A stretch of 64,000 bases of DNA from Alistipes sp. UBA940 (GCA_002293425.1 DBDE01000043.1:56032-120031), one strand, 5' to 3'. Shown: positions 42,411 to 52,729, numbered from the stretch's first letter. A program made the numbers and translations. The notes: generated by a model not told the origin, from the sequence alone.

Positions 42411-42467
42411 TCAGCCCGCCACCCGCCCCTGGCGGGCTGACGAGTTTCTGCGAAACTCGAAAAAAAC
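42411..42467. repeat. Palindromic repeat upstream of tatD
   Basis: Plus strand: TCAGCCCGCC ... GGCGGGCTGA (42411-42440), then GAGTTTC-tgc-GAAACTC and an A run. This intergenic copy is the cleanest member of the family found inside aroE and cysS. Confidence 0.7.
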
Positions 42468-42483
42468 CTAATTCTTAATCACC

Positions 42484-42608
42484 AAATTGTCGTCAGCGCG
42501 GAGCAGATTTTGCATCGACCGCAGTTTTGAGCAAGGGAATAGTACAAAGCGTACAGACCCGAGCGAAAAACAAGAAGATGCGAAAGATGCCCGCGATCAC
42601 GACAATTT
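42484..42608. repeat. ~115-bp dispersed element at the dprA stop codon, copy 1
   Basis: Ends AAATTGTCGT and ACGACAATTT are exact inverted copies; the second contains the last codons of dprA. The interior shares GTTTTGAGCAAGGG, ATAGTACAAAGCGTACAGAC and CCGAGCGAAAAACAAG with copy 2 at 61291-61413. Confidence 0.8.
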
Positions 42609-43697
42609 CTCGTACAGTCCTCCGGGCAACCGCTTAACCCTTCCGGCAAACTCCAGCTCCAACAAAATCGGAGCCAACACGCTGTGACCCAACGCCGTAC
42701 GCTCGCCCAAATCGTCCACCGACACAGCATTTCCGCTCTCGAAAAAGGTCAACAAACCCGCCGCATCGCCCGAAATCTGGGCCACCTGACGCACCGGACG
42801 CGCCCCGATCTCCTCCACATCGATGTCCCACATATGCGCCCGAATCACATCCTCGCCGCTACACACCATTTGTGCCCGATTGCTCTTGATCAACCCATTC
42901 ACCCCCCATGCCACCTCGTCCGTCGCCCGCCCGGGAACCGCCATCACCACCCGATCGTAACCCAAAGCCAGCTCGGCCGTCTCCAGCGCGCCGCTCTTGT
43001 GAGGCGCCTCCACCACCACCGTACCCGCACTCAAACCCGCAATGATGCGGTTGCGCGCGAGGTAAAAATTACCGTTCTGCTTGCTGTTCGAGTGATATTC
43101 GCTCACCAGCGCGCCCCCCTGTTCGACAATCTCGCGCGCAATGCGGCTATGCTGGGCCGGAACAATCTCGGGCAGCGCACCCGGGATCACCGCCACCGTG
43201 GGCACGCCATAGCGCAACGCCGCACGATGGAAATTGACATCGGCCCCGAACGCCAACCCGCTCACAACACACAAATCCGGCACCCTCTCGGCCAACTCCC
43301 TAACCAACCTGTCGCACATCGTCTGCCCGTAAGTGGACAATTTCCGCGTCCCCAACATCGACACACAACGCCTGCCGAGCACCCCCACATCGCCCATCAC
43401 ATAAACCACGTGGGGATAGTCGGCCATCTCGCGCATCATCGGCGGATAGTCCTCATCGGTCGAAGCGACAGCTGTCAGTCCGTGCTTGCGAACATATTCC
43501 AATTCCCGCTCGGCCTGCCGGTGCATCGTCTTCCGGCAAATCTGCTCGGCCAAACTTTCGCGCAACCCCACCCTTGCGAGCTCCCAAGCCCCAACCTCGT
43601 AGATACTGTCGGCCGATCCGAATTCGGCCAGCAGTTGGACGATGTTTATCGGCCCGACGTTGGGTTCCAGCGTGAGAGCTAAATCGTTGACGTTCAA
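42597..43697 (-). CDS. dprA: DNA processing protein DprA
   Basis: The 366-aa protein has an N-terminal helix-hairpin-helix part, the Rossmann-like core with MLGTRKLSTYGQTMC, VVSGLAFGADVNFHRAAL, VPTVAVIPGALP and NGNFYLARNRIIAGLS, and a C-terminal winged-helix part. It loads RecA on incoming single strands in natural transformation. A dispersed element begins at its stop codon. Confidence 0.94.
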   Translation of the reverse strand: MNVNDLALTLEPNVGPINIVQLLAEFGSADSIYEVGAWELARVGLRESLAEQICRKTMHRQAERELEYVRKHGLTAVASTDEDYPPMMREMADYPHVVYVMGDVGVLGRRCVSMLGTRKLSTYGQTMCDRLVRELAERVPDLCVVSGLAFGADVNFHRAALRYGVPTVAVIPGALPEIVPAQHSRIAREIVEQGGALVSEYHSNSKQNGNFYLARNRIIAGLSAGTVVVEAPHKSGALETAELALGYDRVVMAVPGRATDEVAWGVNGLIKSNRAQMVCSGEDVIRAHMWDIDVEEIGARPVRQVAQISGDAAGLLTFFESGNAVSVDDLGERTALGHSVLAPILLELEFAGRVKRLPGGLYEKLS

Positions 43698-43727
43698 TTG
43701 TTTGGATCGCGTTTAGTTGAATAAATC

Positions 43728-43864
43728 AAAAAAAACGACCCCCGGCTGCTAAGCTCCTCAAACTTTGCACATAAGTATTGCTATTGCTCCACCCTACCGG
43801 AGGTCGAAACCACCAGTAGAGCAATACAATACAGTGCCAAATCAAGCTTTTGAGGAGCTTACCG
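43728..43864 (-). ncRNA. Candidate structured small RNA, copy X
   Basis: On the minus strand a -7 box TAACTTTG (43876-43869) follows the Sus-operon terminator. The predicted transcript has a 13-bp closing stem (43849-43861 with 43750-43762), an inner hairpin (GTATTGTATTGCTC with GAGCAATAGCAATAC), a loop GACCTCCGG, and ends CCGGGGGTC plus a T run; loop and end pair over 9 bases. Copy Y (53726-53861) has the same architecture with different bases. No reading frame. Confidence 0.55.
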
Positions 43865-43876
43865 AGTGCAAAGTTA

Positions 43877-43912
43877 GCAAAAAAAAGCCTCTCCCAAAAA
43901 CAGGAGAGGCTT
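43877..43912 (-). terminator. Terminator of the Sus-like operon
   Basis: GCCTCTCC, 8-base loop, GGAGAGGC, then a run of eight T on the minus strand, just after the stop at 43934. Confidence 0.9.
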
Positions 43913-43933
43913 CTTCGAAAAAACCAGCTATTC

Positions 43934-44830
43934 TCAGTTCAAATCGATGACATCAATAATAGTCGCACTGCTCTGGAGACCAAAGGCCGGATCGGACGCA
44001 TACAAAAACATCGCTGCACGAATGATCCCATTCTCCATCACACCAGCCGCATTAGTCGCCGCAATCTGATCCCGAGTACCGGTCGTAAACACACCGTAAC
44101 CCCAATCAAATCCGAGGCTCTGCTCCGCAATAGTAACCTTAGCAGGATCGCGAGCGTCGATAACAACATAGAACGGCTCGCCGGGCTGCATCTCCTCTTC
44201 CCATATCTCGGAGATACCCAAAGTCGTCCCCTCGAAGTCTCTCAAAGGGCTATAGGGAGTGATCAAACGGTAAAATCCGTCAATTTCGGACTCCTGGTAC
44301 ATAATGTTCCACGTTGCCTGTTCAAGACCGAACAATGCGTTGAAAACCGACCCTGTGTACTTACCGATCTTAATCGCATCCTTCCAAGTCAGCGGAAGCA
44401 CGGCATTGAACCTCACCCCGTCCAACCCATAAGGCGTAGTCACCGACTCATCGGTGATGGTAACCAAGACCGGATAATTAACATTAACATCCAGCCCATC
44501 AGTATTGACAGGAATTTCAATGTCAGCCTCCGTCTCGCCCGCAGCAAAAGTCACACTACCCGTAGACGAAGACAACAAACCTGTCACACTCGAACTAAAC
44601 GACACCGGAACAGTCAAAGTACCATTCCCATCGGTACGGTAGATCTGAAGGGCAACCTTGGAGTCGGCAATATTAATCGCACCGGCAGTCTGATCGCTAA
44701 AATACGCGCGCGAACCATCCACCTCGGGCGAAGGCGAGCGCTTAGCATCGCCAAAATCCGACTTCGAGCACCCAGCCAGCACCAACACCGACATCAATGC
44801 CACCGAAAATATTCTAATCATATTTTTCAT
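43934..44830 (-). CDS. Sus-operon surface lipoprotein of unknown function
   Basis: The ATG at 44830 gives a 298-aa lipoprotein (MSVLVLAGCSKSD; the upstream TTG is not needed). About 45-145 is an adhesion-like beta domain (VALQIYRTDGNGTLTVPVSFS, GSVTFAAGETEADIEI), followed by a region common in third genes of SusCD operons. By place it is a SusE/F-like glycan- or peptide-binding protein, but I see no family motif to prove it. Confidence 0.72.
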   Translation of the reverse strand: MKNMIRIFSVALMSVLVLAGCSKSDFGDAKRSPSPEVDGSRAYFSDQTAGAINIADSKVALQIYRTDGNGTLTVPVSFSSSVTGLLSSSTGSVTFAAGETEADIEIPVNTDGLDVNVNYPVLVTITDESVTTPYGLDGVRFNAVLPLTWKDAIKIGKYTGSVFNALFGLEQATWNIMYQESEIDGFYRLITPYSPLRDFEGTTLGISEIWEEEMQPGEPFYVVIDARDPAKVTIAEQSLGFDWGYGVFTTGTRDQIAATNAAGVMENGIIRAAMFLYASDPAFGLQSSATIIDVIDLN

Positions 44831-44860
44831 ATCCAAAAATCTGTTAAACTAAGTGGTAAA

Positions 44861-46480
44861 TTAATTAACGACACCATCCGTCAAACCTGCACCATCGCCC
44901 TTAACCGGAACATTGGGATTGGCATTGGTGCTGACCTCCAAAGCATCGTTACCATTGATCTCGGTCGAAGGAATCGGCAATACCATCAAATCGCTCTCAG
45001 CGGCAACATTAAACTGATTAGTCTCAAGGAACGTACTGTAACCATCCCTGGGAACCCTCACCACGTTCTTGTTCAAACGCATAATGTCAAACCAACCACG
45101 ACCCTCGCTCCAAAGCTCGATACGACGCTGGAACCAAACTTCGTCCTGGAAATCGGCAGCCGAAGTAGCAACCGAAACATAATCGGAATTACGGTTTGCC
45201 TTAACCCAGCCCTCCAGAATAGCCTTACCACCAGCCAAATCACCCGACATAGCCAGCCCCTCGGCCTCGATCAAAAGCATCTCCTCACGACGCATCATAA
45301 TCCAGTCCGAAGCATTCTTACCACCATTCACGATGATGTTCTGATAGTCGTGAAACTTAACATTCACATAAGGTTCCCAATTCTGTTTCTTAGCCATCGG
45401 CGTTCCGTCCGGAGCCGTAAGACCATCACTGAGCGGCGACGACAGGTTCTCATCAACCCACCAGCCTTTCCTCACATCGCTCATAGGAATAACATCCCAC
45501 AACGGCTGATTGATCGAACGGCTGGGCTTACCCGTCGCATAACCGTTGCTCAAGTCGAACGAGCACAAAAAGCCAGGCCAGTTGATGATACCCGTCGTAA
45601 CAACGCGAGAGGTCTCCGGAACCAAAACGGCCCACATAACCGAAGCAATATCGGCACTGTTGAACCCAGGAACCGAAACCGCCTGACGCGACAACAGCGT
45701 CGTATTCGAGTTAGTCTGAGCAGCCTTAGCATCGGCAGCAGCCGCAGCGTAATTGTGCATAGCCAAATTAACACGAGCGCGGATACCATAAGCCACAGCC
45801 AAGTCGATAAACGACTTGTTAGGCCGAGCGACAGCGTCATCCAACATCTCGATAGCAGCATCCAGATCGTCCATAATCAAATCGTAAACCGCCTGAACCG
45901 TAGCACGCGGGTTGTTGTTGATCTGGTCGGCCGGAGTATCCTCCGTCACGATAGGCACCCCAGGTTCCGTATCGGGATCGATAATGGCATAATTAAGAGC
46001 ATAAGCCTGAATCAACTCCGAATAGGCCCAAGCACGAGCCGCCAAAGCATAACCATAATAAGCATTGCGCTCCTTGCTCTCAGCGGCATTTTTCATAGTA
46101 CCGATGATAGCATTCGAATTGGCAATATACTTATAATAAGTCGACCAGGGCAGATAAGCAAACGCGCTCGTATAAGTACGGTTCGTATATCCCTGAGGTC
46201 CGGCCATCTGATTATTGCTCGCAACACACGGAACATCCGGGCCCGCCGCATCCATAATCATATAAACCGACGGTATCCCGAAGTCGAAGTGATAACCATT
46301 ATTGTCGACATCGGTAAAATTAAGGATCGCATTAAACCCGTTCATATCGCTACGGATCATCGACGCATCCTTCTGGTTGGCCATCACCGTGTCGCCCTCC
46401 GGATAGGTGTCCAGATCCACGCAGGCAGTAAACACGGCCAGCGCACCTATCGACCAAACTATTCTATTCAAATATTTCAT
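44861..46480 (-). CDS. SusD/RagB-family nutrient-binding lipoprotein
   Basis: The 539-aa lipoprotein (LAVFTACVDLDTYPEGD) has the SusD TPR-like pattern: AYFSEL-type AWAYSELIQAYALNYAIIDPD, IMDDLDAAIEML, and the C-terminal DWIMMRREEMLLIEAEGLAM and RIELWSEGRGWFDIMRLNKNV. It caps the SusC channel and binds the substrate outside the cell. Co-transcribed with the SusC gene; substrate unknown. Confidence 0.93.
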   Translation of the reverse strand: MKYLNRIVWSIGALAVFTACVDLDTYPEGDTVMANQKDASMIRSDMNGFNAILNFTDVDNNGYHFDFGIPSVYMIMDAAGPDVPCVASNNQMAGPQGYTNRTYTSAFAYLPWSTYYKYIANSNAIIGTMKNAAESKERNAYYGYALAARAWAYSELIQAYALNYAIIDPDTEPGVPIVTEDTPADQINNNPRATVQAVYDLIMDDLDAAIEMLDDAVARPNKSFIDLAVAYGIRARVNLAMHNYAAAAADAKAAQTNSNTTLLSRQAVSVPGFNSADIASVMWAVLVPETSRVVTTGIINWPGFLCSFDLSNGYATGKPSRSINQPLWDVIPMSDVRKGWWVDENLSSPLSDGLTAPDGTPMAKKQNWEPYVNVKFHDYQNIIVNGGKNASDWIMMRREEMLLIEAEGLAMSGDLAGGKAILEGWVKANRNSDYVSVATSAADFQDEVWFQRRIELWSEGRGWFDIMRLNKNVVRVPRDGYSTFLETNQFNVAAESDLMVLPIPSTEINGNDALEVSTNANPNVPVKGDGAGLTDGVVN

Positions 46481-46513
46481 ATCTTAATCGTTTTAATCTG
46501 TTAAACCTCTTCG

Positions 46514-49500
46514 TTAGAAACTAACCGTCAAACCACCACTCAAAGTGCGGATCGCGCTGTAAGTATAAGCATCCGTATCGTCCGAAAGAACCTGACGCGG
46601 GTCGAGACCCTTCCTGGCAGCCATATAACCGAGGTTATCAGCCACAAAGTAAACCCTCAACGAACCGATACCGATCTTATTCGTATACTTCTTGGGAACA
46701 GTATAACCGACCGTGATATTGTTCAAGCTCAGATAGTCACTGCTGATAAGGAAGCGGGTCGACCTGTAATTAGGATACGAGTCGGTCACATTAGCCCTCG
46801 GAGTGGTCGTGCTCCTGTTCTGTTCGGTCCACGAACCCAACATGTCCTTGTGCCAGTTATCACCACCACGGCGACCGTTACCCATCAACTGTGCGTAAGT
46901 GCTGTCATAAACCCGACCGCCCAACTGATAAGCGAACTGAGCCGAAATATCGAATCCGTAAAGATAGATCGTTGTTCCGAAACCACCATAGAACGTCGGC
47001 ATCACATTGCCCGTCTCGCGCAAATCGGCCGCAGCACCATTAGACGTTGTCGACAACCCGATAACCTTGCCATCGGCATCCTTCACGTCCTGATAGTAAA
47101 GTGCCTGACCTGCCTGAACGGCCTCGTTCACATTCCCCGTCGTGGGATCATCCGCCCTGTCTTCCTGAGCAACACCAGCCCATTCGCGAATATACATATT
47201 GTACATCGACTCACCTGCCTTGCGAATCCAGATGCCATCGACAACAGCTTCGTCCGTCAACGAAATAATCTTGTTCTTCAGGAAAGTACCGTTAACATTC
47301 ACCTCCCAAGAGAAATTCTTCTTCTGGAAAATAGTCCCGTAAAGGTCGATTTCAACCCCGCTGTTACGCATAGCACCCAGGTTCACCGGAATAGTTGCAT
47401 AACCCGCCGAGGGAGACACCGGCATATCGTAAAGCAAGTCCACCGTCTTACGGCTAAAGAACTCGACATTACCACCCAAACGACCCTTCAACAACTCGAA
47501 CTCGATACCCGCGTTGAAATTGTAAGAGGTCTCCCAAGTAATCTCCGGATTACCCTTATACTCCAACGAGGTTGCAAAGTCACCATCGCTGTTAGTCAAC
47601 GCATACTGGTCCATATAAGGATACCAGTTAGGCAACTGGTCGTTACCCTGAACACCCCAGCTAACCTTAGCCTTCAACAGATCCACCCACGAAACATCGA
47701 AGAAGTCCTCCTTGTTCACGATCCACGCCGCACCCAAGCTACCGAAGTTACCCCAACGATTGTCCGGATGGAAACGCGACGAAGCATCACGACGGTACGA
47801 GCCCGAGAAATAATACTTCCCGTCATAATCGTACTGAACCCTACCCAAAAAGCCCTGAGTGGCATAGGTGTTCTTCGACGAATAAGAGTTCTGAGTACCG
47901 ATACCGTTGTTCAATTCATAAACATTGGGATTGTAAAGCTTGTCCCTCACACCATCCAGATTAGAATCTTCCCTCTTGAAGCTTTCGTAACCGGCCAACA
48001 CATCGAAAGTGTGCTTGCCCCACTTCTTATGATAAGTGGCCAAATACTGCTGGTTAACATAGAAATAGCGTGCACGCTGCTTGTAGATATAACCCTTACC
48101 GGCAGAAGGACCATAAAGCAAATTGTCCTGGCGGGTATATTCGGTCTGATCGAGGTCGACACCGATATTAGCCTGAACCTTCAACCCATCGATAATGGTC
48201 GCCTCAGCACCCCAACGGCCGCCGAAAATGTCCATCTTGTACTTAATCATATCCAACTCCAGCGTACCCAAGGCGTTCGAACCGCTCGTAACACTACGAA
48301 CCTGATTCACAGTCAAACCGTCACCATAGTCAAAAGCCTTCCTGTTCTGGCTATCGCGCATAATCTTGCCCTCCGCATCGCGAATATACATCGGATAAAC
48401 CGGAGCCATAGTCACCGCAGGCCAGAACAAACTGCCCGACGACGAACCTTCCTGATTATCCGGAGCATCCTGAATAGAGCTCGTATAAGACATATTGGCC
48501 GTGAACCTCAACCACTTCTTAGCCTGATAATCGGCCTTCAAACGGGTCGTAAACCGCTCGAACGATGAGTTGGGGACAAAGCCCGTATCATCCAAATAAC
48601 CGCCGCTAACAAAGTAGTTGAACCTCTCGTCCGACCCTGAAACCGACAAATTGTACTCCTGACGCAAGCCTTTCTTCCTGAAAGACTCTTTGTACCAATC
48701 GTCCGGAATATAGTAAAACTCGCCGTCATTATAACCCAACTTCGCATTGGGATTCAATTTTCCATTCATCCCGATCAAGCCCTGACCTTCCGGAAGAGTA
48801 TAAACCTTATACCCCGTACCCGAGTTGGTGCCCGAACCGAAAAGACGAGCATTGGTCTGCCTGTTCAACTCTGCAACACTCTGACCAGCCGTGTTAGGAT
48901 TGCTCAAATAGCTATTATAAATAGCCTCATACAACTTCTCAAAAAACATCCCGGGATCAGTCATCGACTCATAACGGGGAGTACCACGTTCGTTCGAGCC
49001 CCACTTAGCGTCAAACGTGACCACAGCATCACGCGAGCGACCCTTCTTGGTGGTGATGAGGATAACACCGTTCGCCCCGCGCGCACCATAAATAGCCGCC
49101 GCCGAAGCATCCTTCAAAACGGTCATCGACTCGATGTCGGCACTGTTGATAGACGACAAATCGCCAGGAAAAGGCACGCCATCCAACACGTAAAGAGGAG
49201 TGTTCGACGAGCTGATAGAGCCCACCCCACGGATACGGACATTGGCCGCCGAACCAGGCTGACCACTCGTGGTGAAACCCTGTACCCCCGCAACGGCACC
49301 CGACAAAGCCCTGGAAACATTCGATATCTGGCGCTTTTCGAGATTCTCGCTATCGAGAGTCGAAGCCGAACCCGTAAACGACTCGCGAGTAGCCAAACCA
49401 TACGCCACCACGATCACGTCGTCGATCAGCTCGGCATCCGTTGCCATCGAAACATCCACCACCGAACGACCGCCAACAACGACCTCCACCGGATCCATCC

Positions 49501-49720
49501 CCAGCAACGACACAACCAACACTCCATCCGCCGGAACCGAAATAGCATACGAACCATCAGCGTCCGTGATAGCCGTAACACTCGTCCCTTGCACACTCAC
49601 GGCCGCACCAATCACCGGTTCGCCGCTTTCATTTGTCACGGTTCCCGACACCCGTCTGCTCTGAGCAAACAACGCACCGGTCATCAAAACCGCCAAAATT
49701 AAAAGTACAAATTTCCTCAT
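46514..49720 (-). CDS. SusC/RagA-family TonB-linked outer membrane transporter
   Basis: The 1068-aa protein has a signal peptide (LMTGALFAQS), a carboxypeptidase-regulatory-like domain (RRVSGTVTNESGEPVIGAAV), a TonB-box-like DDVIVVAYG, a plug (RQISNVSRALSGAVAGVQGF, VLKDASAAAIYGARGANGVILITTKKG) and a 22-strand barrel. It imports a substrate delivered by the SusD-like protein. No sigma/anti-sigma or sugar enzymes are adjacent, so the substrate cannot be named. Confidence 0.95.
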   Translation of the reverse strand: MRKFVLLILAVLMTGALFAQSRRVSGTVTNESGEPVIGAAVSVQGTSVTAITDADGSYAISVPADGVLVVSLLGMDPVEVVVGGRSVVDVSMATDAELIDDVIVVAYGLATRESFTGSASTLDSENLEKRQISNVSRALSGAVAGVQGFTTSGQPGSAANVRIRGVGSISSSNTPLYVLDGVPFPGDLSSINSADIESMTVLKDASAAAIYGARGANGVILITTKKGRSRDAVVTFDAKWGSNERGTPRYESMTDPGMFFEKLYEAIYNSYLSNPNTAGQSVAELNRQTNARLFGSGTNSGTGYKVYTLPEGQGLIGMNGKLNPNAKLGYNDGEFYYIPDDWYKESFRKKGLRQEYNLSVSGSDERFNYFVSGGYLDDTGFVPNSSFERFTTRLKADYQAKKWLRFTANMSYTSSIQDAPDNQEGSSSGSLFWPAVTMAPVYPMYIRDAEGKIMRDSQNRKAFDYGDGLTVNQVRSVTSGSNALGTLELDMIKYKMDIFGGRWGAEATIIDGLKVQANIGVDLDQTEYTRQDNLLYGPSAGKGYIYKQRARYFYVNQQYLATYHKKWGKHTFDVLAGYESFKREDSNLDGVRDKLYNPNVYELNNGIGTQNSYSSKNTYATQGFLGRVQYDYDGKYYFSGSYRRDASSRFHPDNRWGNFGSLGAAWIVNKEDFFDVSWVDLLKAKVSWGVQGNDQLPNWYPYMDQYALTNSDGDFATSLEYKGNPEITWETSYNFNAGIEFELLKGRLGGNVEFFSRKTVDLLYDMPVSPSAGYATIPVNLGAMRNSGVEIDLYGTIFQKKNFSWEVNVNGTFLKNKIISLTDEAVVDGIWIRKAGESMYNMYIREWAGVAQEDRADDPTTGNVNEAVQAGQALYYQDVKDADGKVIGLSTTSNGAAADLRETGNVMPTFYGGFGTTIYLYGFDISAQFAYQLGGRVYDSTYAQLMGNGRRGGDNWHKDMLGSWTEQNRSTTTPRANVTDSYPNYRSTRFLISSDYLSLNNITVGYTVPKKYTNKIGIGSLRVYFVADNLGYMAARKGLDPRQVLSDDTDAYTYSAIRTLSGGLTVSF

Positions 49721-49847
49721 GTGAATAATAATTAAGTGAAAAATTAGATTGAATATATTGTTTTAACTTACAATCCGAAATACCAACATTACATTAAAGT
49801 TACACTCCCCAACCCCACTCAACCCCGTTTTAAGGCACTTCTCGCGT

Positions 49848-49879
49848 CAAAGGTAGGAATAAAAAACCATTTAAACAAA
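49848..49879 (-). promoter_or_regulatory. Promoter of the Sus-like operon
   Basis: TTTG (49879-49876), 20 bases, TACCTTTG (49855-49848) on the minus strand. The leader of about 120 bases before the ATG at 49720 holds no evident hairpin, in contrast to the leaderless genes elsewhere in the window. Confidence 0.8.
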
Positions 49880-49937
49880 ATTTTTTAATAAATCCGACTT
49901 ACACTTTTCGATAACTTAACACTCCGCCGCCAAAAAC

Positions 49938-49972
49938 CAAAGACCGCCCCTGTCGAAACAGAGACGGTCTTC
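49938..49972 (-). terminator. Terminator of ppdK
   Basis: GACCG ... CGGTC (49942-49969) with inner CTGT-TTCG-ACAG stem, followed on the minus strand by TTTGGTTTTTGG. Confidence 0.7.
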
Positions 49973-49992
49973 GAACAAACACAAGGGCTGTT

Positions 49993-52719
49993 CTACTGCT
50001 CCGAAAGAGCCGCATGGGCCGCCGCAACCCGCGCGATAGGCACCCTGAACGGCGAACACGAAACATAATTCAACCCTGCAAAGTGGCAAAATTCAACCGA
50101 ACTCGGCTCCCCGCCGTGCTCGCCGCAAATCCCGCACTTCAAATGGTCCTTCGTCCCACGGCCCTTAAACACCGCCTCGCGAATCAACTGTCCAACCCCG
50201 TTGCGGTCCAGAATCTGGAACGGATCGGCCTTCAAAATCCCCTTAGCAAGGTAAACCGGCAGGAACTTCCCAATATCATCCCGCGAAAAACCGAGCGTCA
50301 TCTGCGTCAAATCGTTAGTCCCGAAGCTGAAGAAGTCGGCAACCTCCGCAATCTGATCGGCCGTCACAGCCGCCCTCGGAACCTCGATCATCGTTCCCAC
50401 CAGGTAATCTATCCGGTCGTTCCTCTCGGCAAACACTTCATTTGCCACCTCGTCGATAATCGTCTTCTGATACCTGAGCTCCTTGTGGTTCCCCACGAGC
50501 GGCACCATAATCTCGACGTGCACCGGTGTGCCGCCCTTCTTCACATTCATTGCCGCCTCGATAATCGCGCGGGTCTGCATCTCGGTGATCTCGGGATAGG
50601 TGTTGCCCAGCCTCGTCCCGCGATGGCCCAACATCGGGTTAACCTCGCTCAACGACTCAACTTTCGCAGCGACCTTCTCAAACGTCACGCCCATAGCCTT
50701 GGCCAGCTCCTTCTGCTCCTTTTCGCCGTGGGGCACAAACTCGTGCAACGGCGGATCGAGCAGGCGCACCGTCACCGGATACCCGTTCATAATCTTGAAC
50801 AGCTCTTCGAAATCGCCCCTCTGGATGGGCAGCAACTTAGCCAAAGCCACCCTGCGGCCAGCTTCGTCGTCGGCCAGGATCATCTCGCGAACAGCCATAA
50901 TCCTATCCGCCTCGAAGAACATATGCTCCGTGCGGCACAGCCCGATGCCCTCCGCACCGAACGCGAACGCCTGCTGGGCATCGCGCGGAGTGTCGGCATT
51001 GGCCCTCACTTTCATCGTGGCATACTTGCCCGCCAGCTCCATCAATTTGCCGAAGTCTCCGTCCAGACTCGCCGCCGCAGTATCCAGTTTGCCGAGGTAA
51101 ACCTCGCCCGTCGAACCGTTCAGTGAAATCCAATCGCCCTCCTTAATAGTCAGTGAACCCACCTTGGCCGTCCGCGCCTTATAATCTATATCCACTTCGC
51201 CCGCACCCGAAACGCAGCATTTGCCCATTCCGCGCGCAACCACCGCCGCGTGCGAAGTCATCCCGCCGCGAGCCGTGAGGATACCCGCCGCAACGTTCAT
51301 CCCCGCCAAATCTTCGGGCGAGGTTTCGATGCGCACCAGAATAGCCTCCTGTCCCTTCTCTTTCAATTTTTCGGCATCCTCGGCAAAGAACACCACCGGA
51401 CCCGTCGCCGCACCCGGCGAGGCGGGCAACCCCTTGGTCACCACCTTGGCGTTCTTCATAGCGGTCTTGTCGAAAACCGGATGCAACAGCTCGTCCAACT
51501 TGGCCGGCTCGCACCTCGAAACCGCGGTTTTCTCGTCTATCAACCCTTCGCTCAACATATCCATCGCGATCTTCACCATTGCAGCCCCCGTGCGTTTCCC
51601 GCTCCGGCACTGCAACATCCACAACTTGCCGTCCTGAACCGTGAACTCCAGATCCTGCATATCCTTGAAGTAGGTCTCCAAATGGTGTTGGATGTCCCAC
51701 AGCTCCTTGTAGATGCCGGGCATCAGCTCTTCGAGCGACGGATATTTCGAGGCCCTGTCGGCTTCCGGCACATTCTGCGCCACCGCCCAACGCTTCGAGC
51801 CTTCGAGAGTGATCTGTTGCGGCGTGCGAATCCCCGCCACGACATCCTCGCCCTGGGCATTGACCAGATACTCGCCATTGAACAGATTCTCGCCCGTGGC
51901 GGCATCCCTCGAAAAAGCAACCCCCGTGGCCGAATTATCGCCCATATTGCCGAACACCATCGCCTGAACATTCACCGCCGTACCCCACTCGGCCGGAATA
52001 TTATTGAGCTTGCGGTAAAGAATGGCGCGGGCGTTCATCCAACTGCCGAACACCGCCATCACCGAACCCCACAACTGTTCCCACGGATCGGTCGGGAAGT
52101 CCTTTCCGGTCGACTTCTTCACCGCCGCCTTGAACCGTGCCACCAGCTCCTTCAAATCGTCGGTGCTCAGATCGGTGTCGTTCTTAACCCCTTTTTCTTT
52201 TTTCAGGTGGTCGATGATCTCCTCGAACGGATCTTCGTCCTCCTTGCTTTGCGGCTTCATATCGAGCACCACATCGCCATACATCTGCACGAAACGGCGA
52301 TAGCTGTCCCACGCAAACCGCGCATTGCCGCTCAATTTGGCAATGGCCTCCACCGCCTGGTCGTTCATCCCCAGATTGAGGATGGTGTCCATCATCCCGG
52401 GCATCGACGCCCTTGCACCCGAGCGCACCGAGACAAGCAGCGGCATAGTTTTGTCGCCGAACTTGCGGCCCGTCAACTCCTCGATGCCCTTCATCGCCCT
52501 CTCCACCTCGGGCTTCAGCAGTTCCACAACCTTGTCGCGCCCTTCCTTATAATACTCGGCGCACACCTCCGTCGTGATGGTGAACCCGGGAGGCACCGGA
52601 ATGCCGATGAGGTTCATTTCTGCCAGGTTGGCACCCTTGCCCCCGAGGAGCTCCTTCATTTTTCCATTGCCTTCGGCCAGCTTGTTGCCGAAGGTGTAAA
52701 CTCGTTTAGTGTTTGGCAT
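49993..52719 (-). CDS. ppdK: Pyruvate, phosphate dikinase
   Basis: The 908-aa protein has the ATP-grasp domain (LGGKGANLAEM), the swivelling domain with phospho-His H490 (GGMTSHAAVVARG) and the TIM-barrel with C-terminal Cys (KCGICGEHGG). It interconverts pyruvate and phosphoenolpyruvate with ATP and phosphate, a common glycolytic/gluconeogenic step in anaerobic Bacteroidales. A -7 box TACTTTTG (52809-52802) with ATTG 20 bases upstream lies before a leader made of repeats. Confidence 0.97.
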   Translation of the reverse strand: MPNTKRVYTFGNKLAEGNGKMKELLGGKGANLAEMNLIGIPVPPGFTITTEVCAEYYKEGRDKVVELLKPEVERAMKGIEELTGRKFGDKTMPLLVSVRSGARASMPGMMDTILNLGMNDQAVEAIAKLSGNARFAWDSYRRFVQMYGDVVLDMKPQSKEDEDPFEEIIDHLKKEKGVKNDTDLSTDDLKELVARFKAAVKKSTGKDFPTDPWEQLWGSVMAVFGSWMNARAILYRKLNNIPAEWGTAVNVQAMVFGNMGDNSATGVAFSRDAATGENLFNGEYLVNAQGEDVVAGIRTPQQITLEGSKRWAVAQNVPEADRASKYPSLEELMPGIYKELWDIQHHLETYFKDMQDLEFTVQDGKLWMLQCRSGKRTGAAMVKIAMDMLSEGLIDEKTAVSRCEPAKLDELLHPVFDKTAMKNAKVVTKGLPASPGAATGPVVFFAEDAEKLKEKGQEAILVRIETSPEDLAGMNVAAGILTARGGMTSHAAVVARGMGKCCVSGAGEVDIDYKARTAKVGSLTIKEGDWISLNGSTGEVYLGKLDTAAASLDGDFGKLMELAGKYATMKVRANADTPRDAQQAFAFGAEGIGLCRTEHMFFEADRIMAVREMILADDEAGRRVALAKLLPIQRGDFEELFKIMNGYPVTVRLLDPPLHEFVPHGEKEQKELAKAMGVTFEKVAAKVESLSEVNPMLGHRGTRLGNTYPEITEMQTRAIIEAAMNVKKGGTPVHVEIMVPLVGNHKELRYQKTIIDEVANEVFAERNDRIDYLVGTMIEVPRAAVTADQIAEVADFFSFGTNDLTQMTLGFSRDDIGKFLPVYLAKGILKADPFQILDRNGVGQLIREAVFKGRGTKDHLKCGICGEHGGEPSSVEFCHFAGLNYVSCSPFRVPIARVAAAHAALSEQ

Positions 52720-52729
52720 ATATATTCAA

